Shown here: positions 1-7,289 of the stretch, piece by piece | How positions within the stretch are numbered: position 1 is the first letter of the stretch | Layout: each line of letters opens with the position of its first letter | Source: DASPSR01 sp035516175 | GTDB lineage: Bacteria; Nitrospirota; UBA9217 | Direction: 5' to 3' | Assembly: GCA_035516175.1 (NCBI GenBank) | Contig: DATJAO010000027.1 | Coordinates: 60,478-124,477, forward strand | Length of the DNA: 64,000 nt | Program-made: the position numbers and the translations under genes | The notes under the pieces: generated by a model | The model's input: only the letters and a program-made list of their open reading frames with translations | Told to the model about the DNA's origin: nothing | Database searches by the model: none

Positions 1-301
1 TCAAACGGTCCGCGTACGAAAGCATAGCAGGTCTGAACGTAAACCTCGTCAGTACCTCTTCCCGGAGCTCTTCGTCGCTCCCGGTTATTCCTGTCTTGTT
101 TCTGACCGCATTCCAGAACGATGATTCATCAGCTCTGCCGATGAGATATCCTGTTTCGTAGATGAGCCTGTCGACGTCGGTAAAAAAAAGTTCGGGGTCT
201 AGATTGTTTTTCTTCCCGATGGCCATAATGCCTTCCCTGAAACCCTCTTCAGCAATTACTCCGCCGAAATCAAAAAGAACCGCCTTTAGCGCGTCAGTCA
301 T
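1..301 (-). CDS. HAD-family hydrolase, N-terminal part (cut by window edge)
   Basis: Only the first 100 codons are present; the gene runs off the left edge. The protein opens with KAVLFDFGGVI, the motif I loop of haloacid-dehalogenase-fold hydrolases, with the nucleophile Asp at residue 11. The following helical region, containing a YETGYLIGR stretch, fits the cap of the HAD-IA subfamily of small-molecule phosphatases and dehalogenases. The substrate cannot be judged because motifs II to IV lie outside the window. A TATAAT hexamer sits on this strand at 356-351 but has no convincing -35 partner. The family assignment is fairly safe; the function is open. Confidence 0.8.
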   Translation of the reverse strand, partial: MTDALKAVLFDFGGVIAEEGFREGIMAIGKKNNLDPELFFTDVDRLIYETGYLIGRADESSFWNAVRNKTGITGSDEELREEVLTRFTFRPAMLSYADRL

Positions 302-846
302 ATTAAGAAACGATCCTTTCCGCTTTCTCTGTTGTATTTTTCTTATTTTCATTATACCTGATTCCGCTGTTCTATACGTACTCTTTGCAATTTCCTGAGG
401 AAGGTACGCATAGAGGCTCATATCGCGAAAGAGTTATAGATCTCCGCTCGCGTCCACAAATTATCAATGCCAAAGTGAATACGCTAAAAGTATTAGTTTT
501 ACATATCAGGCTTTCTGGGCCTGCATTGTCTTTTTCTGTATTCAGCTTAGTCAGGAAATAATCATTATGAAGCAGAAATAAGTTCATATTGATGAAACTA
601 TTCCTGAACGTTGTATAGTTGCTATTATTGTAAACACTCATATTGCATATTGAAATAATCAGGCGGCATTTGTATCCCTGCTGAATATAAATAATGTGAA
701 GCTTAAGATTATCCTCAATAATTCCGATAAGAACAGTGTGAAATATAGCATCTCGTTCTGGGACTGCTTTTTCATCGAAGAGAGGGAAGAACGCGACATA
801 ATTTGCCGGCCGCATCGATTGTTTAAGGCAAACGCGATTCCGCAGA
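302..846. other. AT-rich intergenic region
   Basis: This separates the minus-strand HAD gene from the plus-strand STAS gene. I see a possible -10 box for the HAD gene (TATAAT, 356-351, minus strand) and no recognisable gene. A minus-strand open frame that spans the region has no family-like composition and runs into the STAS gene, so it is not called. Confidence 0.5.
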
Positions 847-1242
847 ATGAGTATTTTGGGATGTACGCAGGAAGGTGAACAGCAGGCTGTGATCAAGTTC
901 TCTTTATCATCAAAATCAGAAATGGATGTAGCCGTCATGATGCCGCAAGGTTACCTCACGGACATAGGCGCACGTCAGATCGAAAAAGCCAGTGAAGTAT
1001 TTCTTGACAGAGGTTTCAAAAAGCTCGTCATAAACTTTTCCAACGTCGAATTGATCAATACCCACGGTATCTCAATCTTCAAGAGTATCTTGCAGAAGGC
1101 ATCCGAAAGCGGCTGTCGTGTTTGTTTTACCAATTTAAATAAACTCCACCGTGAAATTTTCGAGCAGATCGGCATCATGAAACGCGTAGACGTGTTTCAG
1201 GATGAAGATGACGCGATGATATGCTTAAAAAAAACGGCTTGA
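847..1242 (+). CDS. STAS-domain protein
   Basis: A 131-residue protein made almost entirely of one STAS domain (about residues 27-125), the fold of anti-sigma-factor antagonists such as SpoIIAA. The VMMPQGYLTDIGARQIEKA strand-helix and the KLVINFSNVELINTHGISIF core match the family. The usual phosphorylatable Ser after the D-S-G/T motif appears as NTHGI, so regulation by Ser phosphorylation is uncertain. No kinase of the RsbW type is adjacent. An in-frame ATG at 922 would give a domain-only protein. Neither start has a clear ribosome-binding site, so the start is unsure. It probably acts in the cytoplasm as a partner-switching or scaffold module. Confidence 0.75.
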   Translation: MSILGCTQEGEQQAVIKFSLSSKSEMDVAVMMPQGYLTDIGARQIEKASEVFLDRGFKKLVINFSNVELINTHGISIFKSILQKASESGCRVCFTNLNKLHREIFEQIGIMKRVDVFQDEDDAMICLKKTA

Positions 1243-1458
1243 TTGTTTGACAATAAGGCGCGTCTCTATCGATATAGTGTTTGTTTCTTCATGAAACATG
1301 CGGTTTTAGTATTCTGTTGAAACACTCACCTTACCTCTTGAATTATGTCGCCGGTCATGCCATCACCGTCGATTTTGCCATTTCTCTTGAAGTTTTCCAT
1401 GCAGTCTGCTACAAATATGGAGAGTGTTCACTTGTGCGATTGTGAGAGATGATGGATT

Positions 1459-1848
1459 ATGGACAATGAAAAAGAAAGTGACTCACCGGCCGCGGTCACA
1501 AGGAGGGAACAACGATATAATGTTCCCGATTCCTGCCAGCAGTATATCAAGCTGCGGATAAAGAGCGGCAATGAATTCGTTACAGCTATTCTTGGCAACT
1601 TTAGCCGCAGCGGCATTCTATTCGAGTGTCCCGTATCGTTCAGTAAAGGAATGCATACAGAGTGTGTTATTTCAATTTCTCTGTTGTTATCCCGCGAGAT
1701 ATCATTCGGTATTGAGGTCAAGTACTGCTACGCGGACAAAGATTCTTATATTATGGGAGCTTCTATCGATACTATTTCAGATGAAACCTGGTTTGACGTT
1801 TTTGTTGAAGTACATGATTTTATCGTGCTGCGCAAGGGTTCCGTATAA
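1459..1848 (+). CDS. PilZ-domain protein (putative c-di-GMP receptor)
   Basis: 129 residues with the two hallmarks of a PilZ c-di-GMP-binding domain: an N-terminal Arg motif (RREQRYNVP, residues 15-23) and an N-F-S-R-S-G motif near residue 50 that replaces the usual DxSxxG. Most of the protein is this single domain, so it is likely a stand-alone c-di-GMP effector controlling motility, adhesion or polysaccharide output. It follows the STAS gene by 216 bp on the same strand, and no target gene is beside it. Asn in place of the first Asp is tolerated in some PilZ proteins, but binding should not be assumed. Confidence 0.75.
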   Translation: MDNEKESDSPAAVTRREQRYNVPDSCQQYIKLRIKSGNEFVTAILGNFSRSGILFECPVSFSKGMHTECVISISLLLSREISFGIEVKYCYADKDSYIMGASIDTISDETWFDVFVEVHDFIVLRKGSV

Positions 1849-2145
1849 CGACTTCCTTCTGGCATATTCAAATTCAGCATAAGAGTAACACCTTGGAAGA
1901 TGTCATAGTCATACCCTGGTATCTCCTGCTCAAGAATTTAGTTCCCGCTAGAACACATTCTTGGCAGGAGTTTCTTGTTTTGGGTGGATTATATTTAAAT
2001 TTTGTTCCTTGCTATGCTGGCCTGATTATCTATTCCCTTATTAACATATAACTTCCTCTTTTAAGAAAATTGTCATAGCAATGACATCAAGTTTCATGTG
2101 GTATTCTTCAATCAATATGAACCAATGTATGCCTGTTAGTCATCA
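1849..2145. other. Intergenic region upstream of the SDR gene
   Basis: AT-rich DNA with no open frame of interest between the PilZ gene and the promoter called at 2146-2174. I see no repeat or RNA gene in it. Confidence 0.5.
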
Positions 2146-2174
2146 TTGACATTGCCTGGGATCAGGAATATATT
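2146..2174 (+). promoter_or_regulatory. Probable sigma-70 promoter of the SDR gene
   Basis: A perfect -35 box TTGACA (2146-2151) is followed by a 17-nt spacer and TATATT (2169-2174). It lies 107 nt upstream of the SDR start, leaving a leader of about 100 nt with no obvious hairpin regulator. Confidence 0.65.
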
Positions 2175-2280
2175 CATGACCATATACAGCACTTGACCTA
2201 TCTTCTGCTGCAATGGCGCTACATCTGGTTGCAGCCGCTTAGTGATTGATCGAGAGAACAAAAATAAATGAAAGGTGATC

Positions 2281-3069
2281 ATGGGCAAATTAAACGGGAA
2301 AGTGGCGATTGTGACAGGCGGCGGCCGGGGTATCGGCAGGGCCATTGCGGAGGGATACGTGCAGGAGGGTTGCCGCGTGGTAGTTACAGCAGCCCGCGAG
2401 CGGGAGGAGATAGATTCCTTTGTCTCTGTATGGGGAAGGGACAAGGCCCTTGCGCTTCTGGCTGATGTTACCGATTACCGCGCCTGCGAAAACGTCACAA
2501 GCGAAGCGATTACCCACTTTGGCCGCATTGACGTGCTCGTGAATAACGCCGGTCGGGGCATGAAATATGTTTCCCCTACCTTCATGACCGAGCCGGCCCG
2601 CTTCTGGGAAATAGCTCCCGAAACATGGAAGCTGGTGATAGATACGAATGTGAACGGCCCCTTCTTAATGGCCCGAGCAGTTGTACTGCACCTGATACGC
2701 CAAAAAAATGGGGCGATAATCAATGTGACCATGAACTACGAGACCATGAAGCGTAGAGGGTTCTCGCCCTACGGCCCATCGAAAGCGGCGCTTGAGTCCG
2801 AGACGATCATCTGGGCCCAGGACCTGGAAGGCACGGGTATCACAGTGAATGAGATACTCCCCGGCGGCGCCACAGAGACCGGCATGATTCCGTCCGACAT
2901 TCCTGCCGATATTCGCGCACGCCTGCTCAAGCCAAAGACTATTGTTCCCGTTGCCGTCTATCTTGCATCTGATGACGGGCGGGGAATCACCGGCAGGCGT
3001 CTCATCGCAACGGAATGGTCTCCTGAAAAAGCTGATGGCGTATTGGCCTCGAAGGGCATCGGTGCATAG
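2281..3069 (+). CDS. Short-chain dehydrogenase/reductase
   Basis: 262 residues, the normal size of a classical SDR. The Rossmann NAD(P) motif TGGGRGIG lies near residue 13, the NNAG motif in VLVNNAGRG near residue 87, and the catalytic Tyr-x-x-x-Lys in YGPSKAAL near residue 166. At the position where the catalytic Ser normally stands, 13 residues before the Tyr, I read Met within VTMNYETM, with Thr beside it, so the active site is atypical. The ATG at 2281 is chosen because AGGTG lies just upstream; an ATG two codons earlier is in frame. The substrate is unknown. It precedes a nitroreductase relic and a DUF362-ferredoxin gene, so it may once have belonged to a reductive pathway. Confidence 0.85.
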   Translation: MGKLNGKVAIVTGGGRGIGRAIAEGYVQEGCRVVVTAAREREEIDSFVSVWGRDKALALLADVTDYRACENVTSEAITHFGRIDVLVNNAGRGMKYVSPTFMTEPARFWEIAPETWKLVIDTNVNGPFLMARAVVLHLIRQKNGAIINVTMNYETMKRRGFSPYGPSKAALESETIIWAQDLEGTGITVNEILPGGATETGMIPSDIPADIRARLLKPKTIVPVAVYLASDDGRGITGRRLIATEWSPEKADGVLASKGIGA

Positions 3070-3181
3070 TGGACAGCAGGTTCACTTCGCATAAGCATCC
3101 TTACCTGATGCACAATCGGTTTGAATACGCCATTAAAAAACATCCAATAATGATGAATGCAAATGGCATTGCCATATATGT

Positions 3182-3421
3182 GACCTTGCACTCTTTTCCC
3201 AGAGCCTCATGCTGGCAGCGCGCCACATCGGCGTTGATTCAGCCCCGGCAGTGATTCTTGTCGCGCATCCTGACCTGATCCGGAAGGAACTGAAAATTCC
3301 GGATGACCTTCAGATAATCATCGGGATAGCTCTTGGATATGCGGATGCCGCACATTTGCAGAACCAGACCCGAAGTCCCCGGCGGTCCATTCAGGAAGCG
3401 GTTACGATTAAGGGAATTTGA
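3182..3421 (+). pseudogene. Nitroreductase-family C-terminal remnant
   Basis: The frame reads DLALFSQSLMLAARHIGVDS, then an RKELKIPDD segment, an IIIGIALGYAD segment, and RSPRRSIQEAV before a stop. This is the C-terminal third of a nitroreductase/FMN-dependent oxidoreductase: the LMLAA helix, the R-x-x-L-x-I-P strand, the A-L-G-Y-x-D turn and the final S-P-R-R. No matching N-terminal half, FMN-binding Arg/Ser motif or start codon with ribosome-binding site is found between the SDR stop at 3069 and this fragment. I therefore call it a decayed gene. Confidence 0.7.
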
Positions 3422-3514
3422 CGTATTCGTACAAGATCCGTCTATAAGCAAAAAGGCTGATATCGCTCTGCACATATATTGCAGTACTTGTTTCACGCGT
3501 AGGAGGCTGAACGT

Positions 3515-4582
3515 ATGTCAAAAGTCATGATCCATTCCGCCAGTTATGAGAATGTCCGTCAAGCAGTAGACCGGGCATTTGAACTCTTTCCCATCAACAT
3601 ATCTGGGAAGAAAGTCCTGATCAAGCCCAACGTGCTCCGAAGCTCGGAAACAAGAGAAGGAATCGTCACTAATCCCGCCATTCTTCGCGCCGTTGTTGAA
3701 AAAGTTGAGACAATGGGTCCCGCCTCCCTTATTGTGGGAGACAATCCAGGCCTTTTCAGTTACGGCGCAAATGAGGAGAGCTTTTCCAAAACGGGCCTGA
3801 TGGAAGCAGCCAAAGGCCACTATAAAAACATCGGAAATGATTCCCGGAAGGTCGCCTTCAATTCGAAATACATGCCGTTTGTCAGTATCTCGCGGGATGT
3901 GTTGGATGCTGATATTGTCATCAGTCTGCCGAAATTCAAAACCCATGGTCTGACAGTTCTGACCGGAGCAATCAAGAACAGTTACGGGTTACTACCCGGC
4001 GCTCAGAAAGCCATGTTGCACAAGGCTGCCGGCAATCCGACAAATTTTAATGAAGTGGTAGTCGAGGTATTCAGGATCAGGGTGCCGGATCTGTTCATTG
4101 TCGATGCCGTGGTCGGGATGGAGGGCAATGGACCGGCCTCACCTGATCTCAGAAATATCGGCGTGATCCTCGCCTCAGACAATGCTGTTGCCGTTGATTC
4201 TGTTATTGCAACGATGATGGGATGCGATCCGGGGCGACTGCGATTCCTTCAGAAGGCAAAAGAGGTGGGCCTAGGCGACTACGATCTCAATACGATCGAA
4301 ATCATCGGCGAGTTAAAACGGCTGCCTGATTTTAAACTTCCCCCGCTGGACGGCGAAGCAATCATGCGCAACGAGGTCATGCAGTCATTGATCCATGGGC
4401 GGGCGATCCTTCGCCCTCAGGCGGACGCTGAAAAGTGTACGAGCTGCGGCACCTGTGTCGATCATTGCCCGGTATCGGCTTTATCCATGGCTGGAAATAT
4501 CCCTCAGGTGAATGCCGGTATCTGCATTGCATGCTTTTGCTGCCAGGAGATGTGTCCAGAAAAAGCCATTGTGTTGCGTTGA
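3515..4582 (+). CDS. DUF362 protein with C-terminal 2x[4Fe-4S] ferredoxin domain
   Basis: 355 residues. The first ~290 form a DUF362 domain (KVLIKPNVL near residue 30, ISLPKFKTHGLTVLTGAIKN near 130, AVDSVIATMMG near 225). The tail carries two ferredoxin motifs, CTSCGTCVDHCP and CIACFCCQEMCP, each suited to one [4Fe-4S] cluster. DUF362-ferredoxin proteins are common in anaerobes and are thought to be cytoplasmic redox proteins, but no reaction is established. The start has AGGAGG eight nt upstream. It stands 93 bp after the nitroreductase relic and is the last gene before an insertion-like repeat. Confidence 0.85.
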   Translation: MSKVMIHSASYENVRQAVDRAFELFPINISGKKVLIKPNVLRSSETREGIVTNPAILRAVVEKVETMGPASLIVGDNPGLFSYGANEESFSKTGLMEAAKGHYKNIGNDSRKVAFNSKYMPFVSISRDVLDADIVISLPKFKTHGLTVLTGAIKNSYGLLPGAQKAMLHKAAGNPTNFNEVVVEVFRIRVPDLFIVDAVVGMEGNGPASPDLRNIGVILASDNAVAVDSVIATMMGCDPGRLRFLQKAKEVGLGDYDLNTIEIIGELKRLPDFKLPPLDGEAIMRNEVMQSLIHGRAILRPQADAEKCTSCGTCVDHCPVSALSMAGNIPQVNAGICIACFCCQEMCPEKAIVLR

Positions 4583-4640
4583 ATGCGAGATATATGCGGT
4601 TATGAAATGTCTTCAAATTCCTGATGTTATCAATGTGCGC

Positions 4641-4678
4641 TGTAAAATCCCGTCCATCAGGGCGGGGAAGATGTCAAT
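4641..4678 (+). repeat. Hairpin element resembling an IS200/IS605 right end (copy 1)
   Basis: The sequence TGTAAAAT, a CCCGTCC/GGGCGGG hairpin and then GAAGATGTCAAT closely resembles the element at 32066-32106. The order (GC hairpin of the C-C-C-x-x-C-C type, short purine stretch, ATGTCAA) is that of right ends of IS200/IS605 transposons, which terminate in TCAA. No tnpA or tnpB is present; the DUF362 gene ends 58 bp upstream. It is probably an orphan end or a tiny non-autonomous derivative. Confidence 0.5.
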
Positions 4679-5139
4679 AGGATTGCAAACCGCAATGCAG
4701 ACCGTCACAATTAATGATATCCCTTCACTGCCCTTGTTATTGTTCTGACGTGAATATATTCCACTGAAATAAATTAGATTCTCTTGCATGTCACCTCAAT
4801 GCCTTTGCCAAGCGCTTCAATATGTTTGCCCTCCGCCACTGAAGCCGTTCACATTATCTTAAATTATTAGGACCGACCCTTGGATGTTCCTGAAGCATGC
4901 CCTTTCGGCTTTGCTTTATTCAGTCGTTGTGAGTGAAGGGCAACTCCGATAGAAGGGCTTTGCCAGTCAATGAAAGCGAAATTTTTGGTACACTGCATCA
5001 TTTCATCCAGTAGGGGAGAGAGCATCGCGGTATTGCTGGTATCCATATGTCCCATAAATATATATAACTATCAGATAATAAATGATATTTATAGCAGAAA
5101 TAGAAAAATTATAGTGAATAAACAGATATTAATTAATAC
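4679..5139. other. Intergenic region upstream of the MarR operon
   Basis: No convincing gene. The last 100 bases are very AT-rich and lead into the MarR promoter. A 62-codon minus-strand open frame at 4867-5055 shows no family features and is not called. Confidence 0.5.
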
Positions 5140-5168
5140 TTGCAACTATGTTGATTATTAGATATAAT
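5140..5168 (+). promoter_or_regulatory. Probable promoter of the marR-dsrE-tusA operon
   Basis: TTGCAA (5140-5145), a 17-nt spacer and a perfect TATAAT (5163-5168) lie 32 nt upstream of the regulator start codon. The region in between is filled by the direct repeat described separately, as expected for an autoregulated operon. Confidence 0.65.
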
Positions 5169-5199
5169 TGCTATTAGAAACAGTTGCTATTGTAAACTA
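5168..5199 (+). promoter_or_regulatory. 16-bp direct repeat, candidate MarR operator
   Basis: Two adjacent 16-nt units, TTGCTATTAGAAACAG (5168-5183) and TTGCTATTGTAAACTA (5184-5199), differ at only a few positions. They begin at the end of the -10 box and stop one base before the ATG, so a protein bound here would block transcription. MarR proteins usually bind palindromes, so a direct repeat is somewhat unusual; the binding protein is inferred from position only. Confidence 0.45.
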
Positions 5200-5200
5200 T

Positions 5201-5680
5201 ATGTCGACAATATCTACTACCAATATCGATCTGTCAAAACGTGTGCCTGTCCTCTTAAAAAAACTGACACATTGTTTTTCAACGACCCAGGCCGACATCT
5301 GTCGGCGGTTCGATATTACCGCCGCAGAGGCGTCCTTGCTTTCGTCCATGGAACCGGGACGGAAGCTCTGCTCCACCGCCTTGATGGAACGGCAGGATCT
5401 TTCCAAGGGATGGATCAGCCGCCTTAATGAGTCATTGTGCAAAAAAGGATATATCATCAAGAACGAGCACCACGACGACCGGCGGCACAACATCATCGAG
5501 CTAACGGAGCGGGGACAGGAGGTCCGGCAGGCGATTATCGAGGAGCAGGCAGCCGTATGCCGCCGGGTTCTGGAGCACATCCCGGAGAACGAACGCGCGA
5601 TGGTCCTCCCGGCCCTCGAACAGCTGGTCCTAGCCTTGGAACAATACAAGCACGAGGTCGGGAATGCCGACAGCGACTAA
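5201..5680 (+). CDS. MarR-family transcriptional regulator
   Basis: 159 residues from the ATG at 5201; a TTG at 5168 would add 11 residues but lies in the promoter. The winged-helix core shows the recognition-helix region (LMERQDLSKGWISRLNESL, about residues 53-71), and the wing contains HHDDRRHNIIELTERG, the D-x-R-x-x-x-x-x-L-T-x-x-G signature of MarR proteins. It heads an operon with DsrE2-like, TusA, DsrM-like and DsrK-like genes, starting 30 bp before the next gene, and is likely its local regulator, sensing perhaps a sulfur or redox signal. The ligand is unknown. One Cys (in CSTALMERQ) could be redox-active. Confidence 0.85.
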   Translation: MSTISTTNIDLSKRVPVLLKKLTHCFSTTQADICRRFDITAAEASLLSSMEPGRKLCSTALMERQDLSKGWISRLNESLCKKGYIIKNEHHDDRRHNIIELTERGQEVRQAIIEEQAAVCRRVLEHIPENERAMVLPALEQLVLALEQYKHEVGNADSD

Positions 5681-5710
5681 CCAATTTCAAGCACAAAGGA
5701 GGGTATGATC

Positions 5711-6250
5711 ATGGGTACGGGACAGGATGTTATGGAACAGCCAAAACAAGCAGAGACGAGGTTACCCGCAGTGGAGAACAAGATTTCGATGGTCGTATTT
5801 TCAGGAGATCTCGACAAGCTCCTGGCGTCACTGATCATCGCCACCGGAGCGGTTGCAATGGGCATGAAGGCCCGCCTCTTTTTCACCTTCTGGGGCACGG
5901 CGGCCTTGCGCGATGCCCGGAAGAGCGTGAAAGGGAAGAACCTAATGTCCAGGATGTTCGGCTTCATGCTGCCGAACGGGGCGCGAAAGGTAAAGCTCTC
6001 CAAGATGAACATGGGAGGTATGGGGACCGCCATGATGAAGATGCTCATGAAGAAGAAAAAGGTGGCGTCTCTGGAAGAAATGCTGACTCTGGCCGGCCAG
6101 ATGGGCGTCGAGATCTGCATTTGTGAGATGTCCATGGGCCTCATGGGATTCAAGCGGGAGGAGATGATCGACTATCCTCACATGAGCGTATGCGGTGTCG
6201 CGGCTTTCCTGGCAGAAGCGGCTACGAGTAGGGTACAGCTGTTCATTTAA
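5711..6250 (+). CDS. DsrE/DsrF-like sulfur carrier (DsrE2 type)
   Basis: 179 residues. The N-terminal strand SMVVFSGDLDKLLASLIIA and the motif CEMSMGLMGFKREEM near residues 138-152 are typical of DsrE2-type proteins, which hold a persulfide on Cys and pass sulfane sulfur to TusA. Cys136, Cys138 and Cys161 are candidate carriers. Hydrophobic stretches at about 36-64 suggest membrane association, as known for DsrE2. The ATG at 5711 is chosen because AAAGGAGGG ends 7 nt upstream; the ATG at 5705 is too close to it. The gene is followed 13 bp later by tusA, the usual partner, and lies in an operon with a DsrMK-like pair. Confidence 0.82.
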   Translation: MGTGQDVMEQPKQAETRLPAVENKISMVVFSGDLDKLLASLIIATGAVAMGMKARLFFTFWGTAALRDARKSVKGKNLMSRMFGFMLPNGARKVKLSKMNMGGMGTAMMKMLMKKKKVASLEEMLTLAGQMGVEICICEMSMGLMGFKREEMIDYPHMSVCGVAAFLAEAATSRVQLFI

Positions 6251-6263
6251 TGGGAGGTGCGTT

Positions 6264-6506
6264 ATGCCGGTCGAACTAAAAGCAGACAAAGTCGTTGATC
6301 TGAAGGGATTGCCCTGTCCCATGCCTGTGGTCCGCATCAGTCAGGAGATCATGACCGTTGATGTAGGTCAGGTGGTCGAGGCCATCACCACCGATCCCGG
6401 GTCACTGGCGGACTTTCCCGCTTGGGCCATGAGCACCGGCCAGGAGATCCTGCAGACCGACCAGGCTGCAGGAGAGATCAGGTTCTATGTGAAACGGGTG
6501 AGATAG
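6264..6506 (+). CDS. tusA: TusA-family sulfurtransferase
   Basis: 80 residues, the normal length. The active-site motif C-P-x-P appears as LPCPMPVVR with Cys18. TusA proteins carry a persulfide on this Cys and relay sulfur in thiouridine synthesis or dissimilatory sulfur metabolism. Because the gene is sandwiched between a DsrE2-like gene and a DsrMK-like pair, a role in sulfane-sulfur trafficking to or from an energy-linked redox complex is more likely than tRNA modification. GGGAGG lies 7 nt before the ATG. Confidence 0.88.
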   Translation: MPVELKADKVVDLKGLPCPMPVVRISQEIMTVDVGQVVEAITTDPGSLADFPAWAMSTGQEILQTDQAAGEIRFYVKRVR

Positions 6507-6515
6507 GACGGATTC

Positions 6516-7289
6516 ATGCGATTTCCTACGAGAGGAGTGCTGGCCGTGCTCGACAAGATCTACTATGTCATCATGGTGCCCATGGTCTACGCGGCGGTAT
6601 CTATCTTCGTCATAGGCGTCATCTCTCGAAGCATCAGGATCGTTCTGGCGCCGCGTCAGAAAACGACCCTTCAAATCTTTCCGGTGAAACGGCCGGTGTG
6701 GTTCCACGCCCTCGTTGACACCTTTCTCCTGCCGACCGTGAGGACCATACGGCCTGTGATGTGGATCTTCGCCCTGATCTTCCATGGCGCCCTTGTCCTG
6801 CTTGTCATAGGACACCTTGAGCTCATCCGTGAGATCCGGGCCCTGCAGGCGATCCCGCACCAAGTGTTCCTCGGAGGCGGTCTCGTGGGACTGGCCCTCA
6901 CGGTGTCCCTGCTATTCTTTCTTTTCAGCCGGTTTAAGACCCCCTACCGCGAGATCTCCGTCCCCGAGGACTATTTTATCCTGCTGCTCCTGATGCTCAC
7001 GGTCCTGTCCGGTTCCCACATGGATTGGGCGAAGTATCTCTCGCCTGCGGGGTTCGACATTCCGGTGTCGGGCTACCGGGAATACCTGTCCAGTCTGTTT
7101 ACGCTCCACCCCGGCGTGCCTGCCGTCATCGCAGGATCGCCGCACTATGTGCTCGTTGCCCTGCACATCCTCTTTGCCAATATCTTCCTCCTGTTCTTTC
7201 CGTTCAGCAAGATCATGCACACTTTTTTTGCCCTTCCCCTCAATCTGATCCGACGAGGAGGTCTCCGTGGAGCAAACACTGCACCATGA
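6516..7289 (+). CDS. DsrM/NarI-like cytochrome b membrane subunit
   Basis: 257 residues, mostly hydrophobic, with five or six membrane helices. Histidines in IFHGALVLLVIGH (about residues 89-101) and in VALHILFANIF ... KIMHTFF (about residues 212-234) are placed as heme b ligands of the NarI/DsrM family, the membrane subunit that exchanges electrons with menaquinol. It follows tusA by 9 bp, and the next gene, a DsrK-like Fe-S protein, overlaps its end by 23 bp. The pair therefore looks like a minimal DsrMK or HdrED-type quinone:thiol oxidoreductase. Confidence 0.82.
   Translation: MRFPTRGVLAVLDKIYYVIMVPMVYAAVSIFVIGVISRSIRIVLAPRQKTTLQIFPVKRPVWFHALVDTFLLPTVRTIRPVMWIFALIFHGALVLLVIGHLELIREIRALQAIPHQVFLGGGLVGLALTVSLLFFLFSRFKTPYREISVPEDYFILLLLMLTVLSGSHMDWAKYLSPAGFDIPVSGYREYLSSLFTLHPGVPAVIAGSPHYVLVALHILFANIFLLFFPFSKIMHTFFALPLNLIRRGGLRGANTAP

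Noticed and set aside
372..938. 188-codon minus-strand open frame
   Set aside because: No recognisable family features, it overlaps the STAS gene start, and its composition (many Ile, Asn, Tyr) is that of translated AT-rich non-coding DNA.
4867..5055. 62-codon minus-strand open frame
   Set aside because: No family match, no ribosome-binding site; it lies in AT-rich intergenic DNA.
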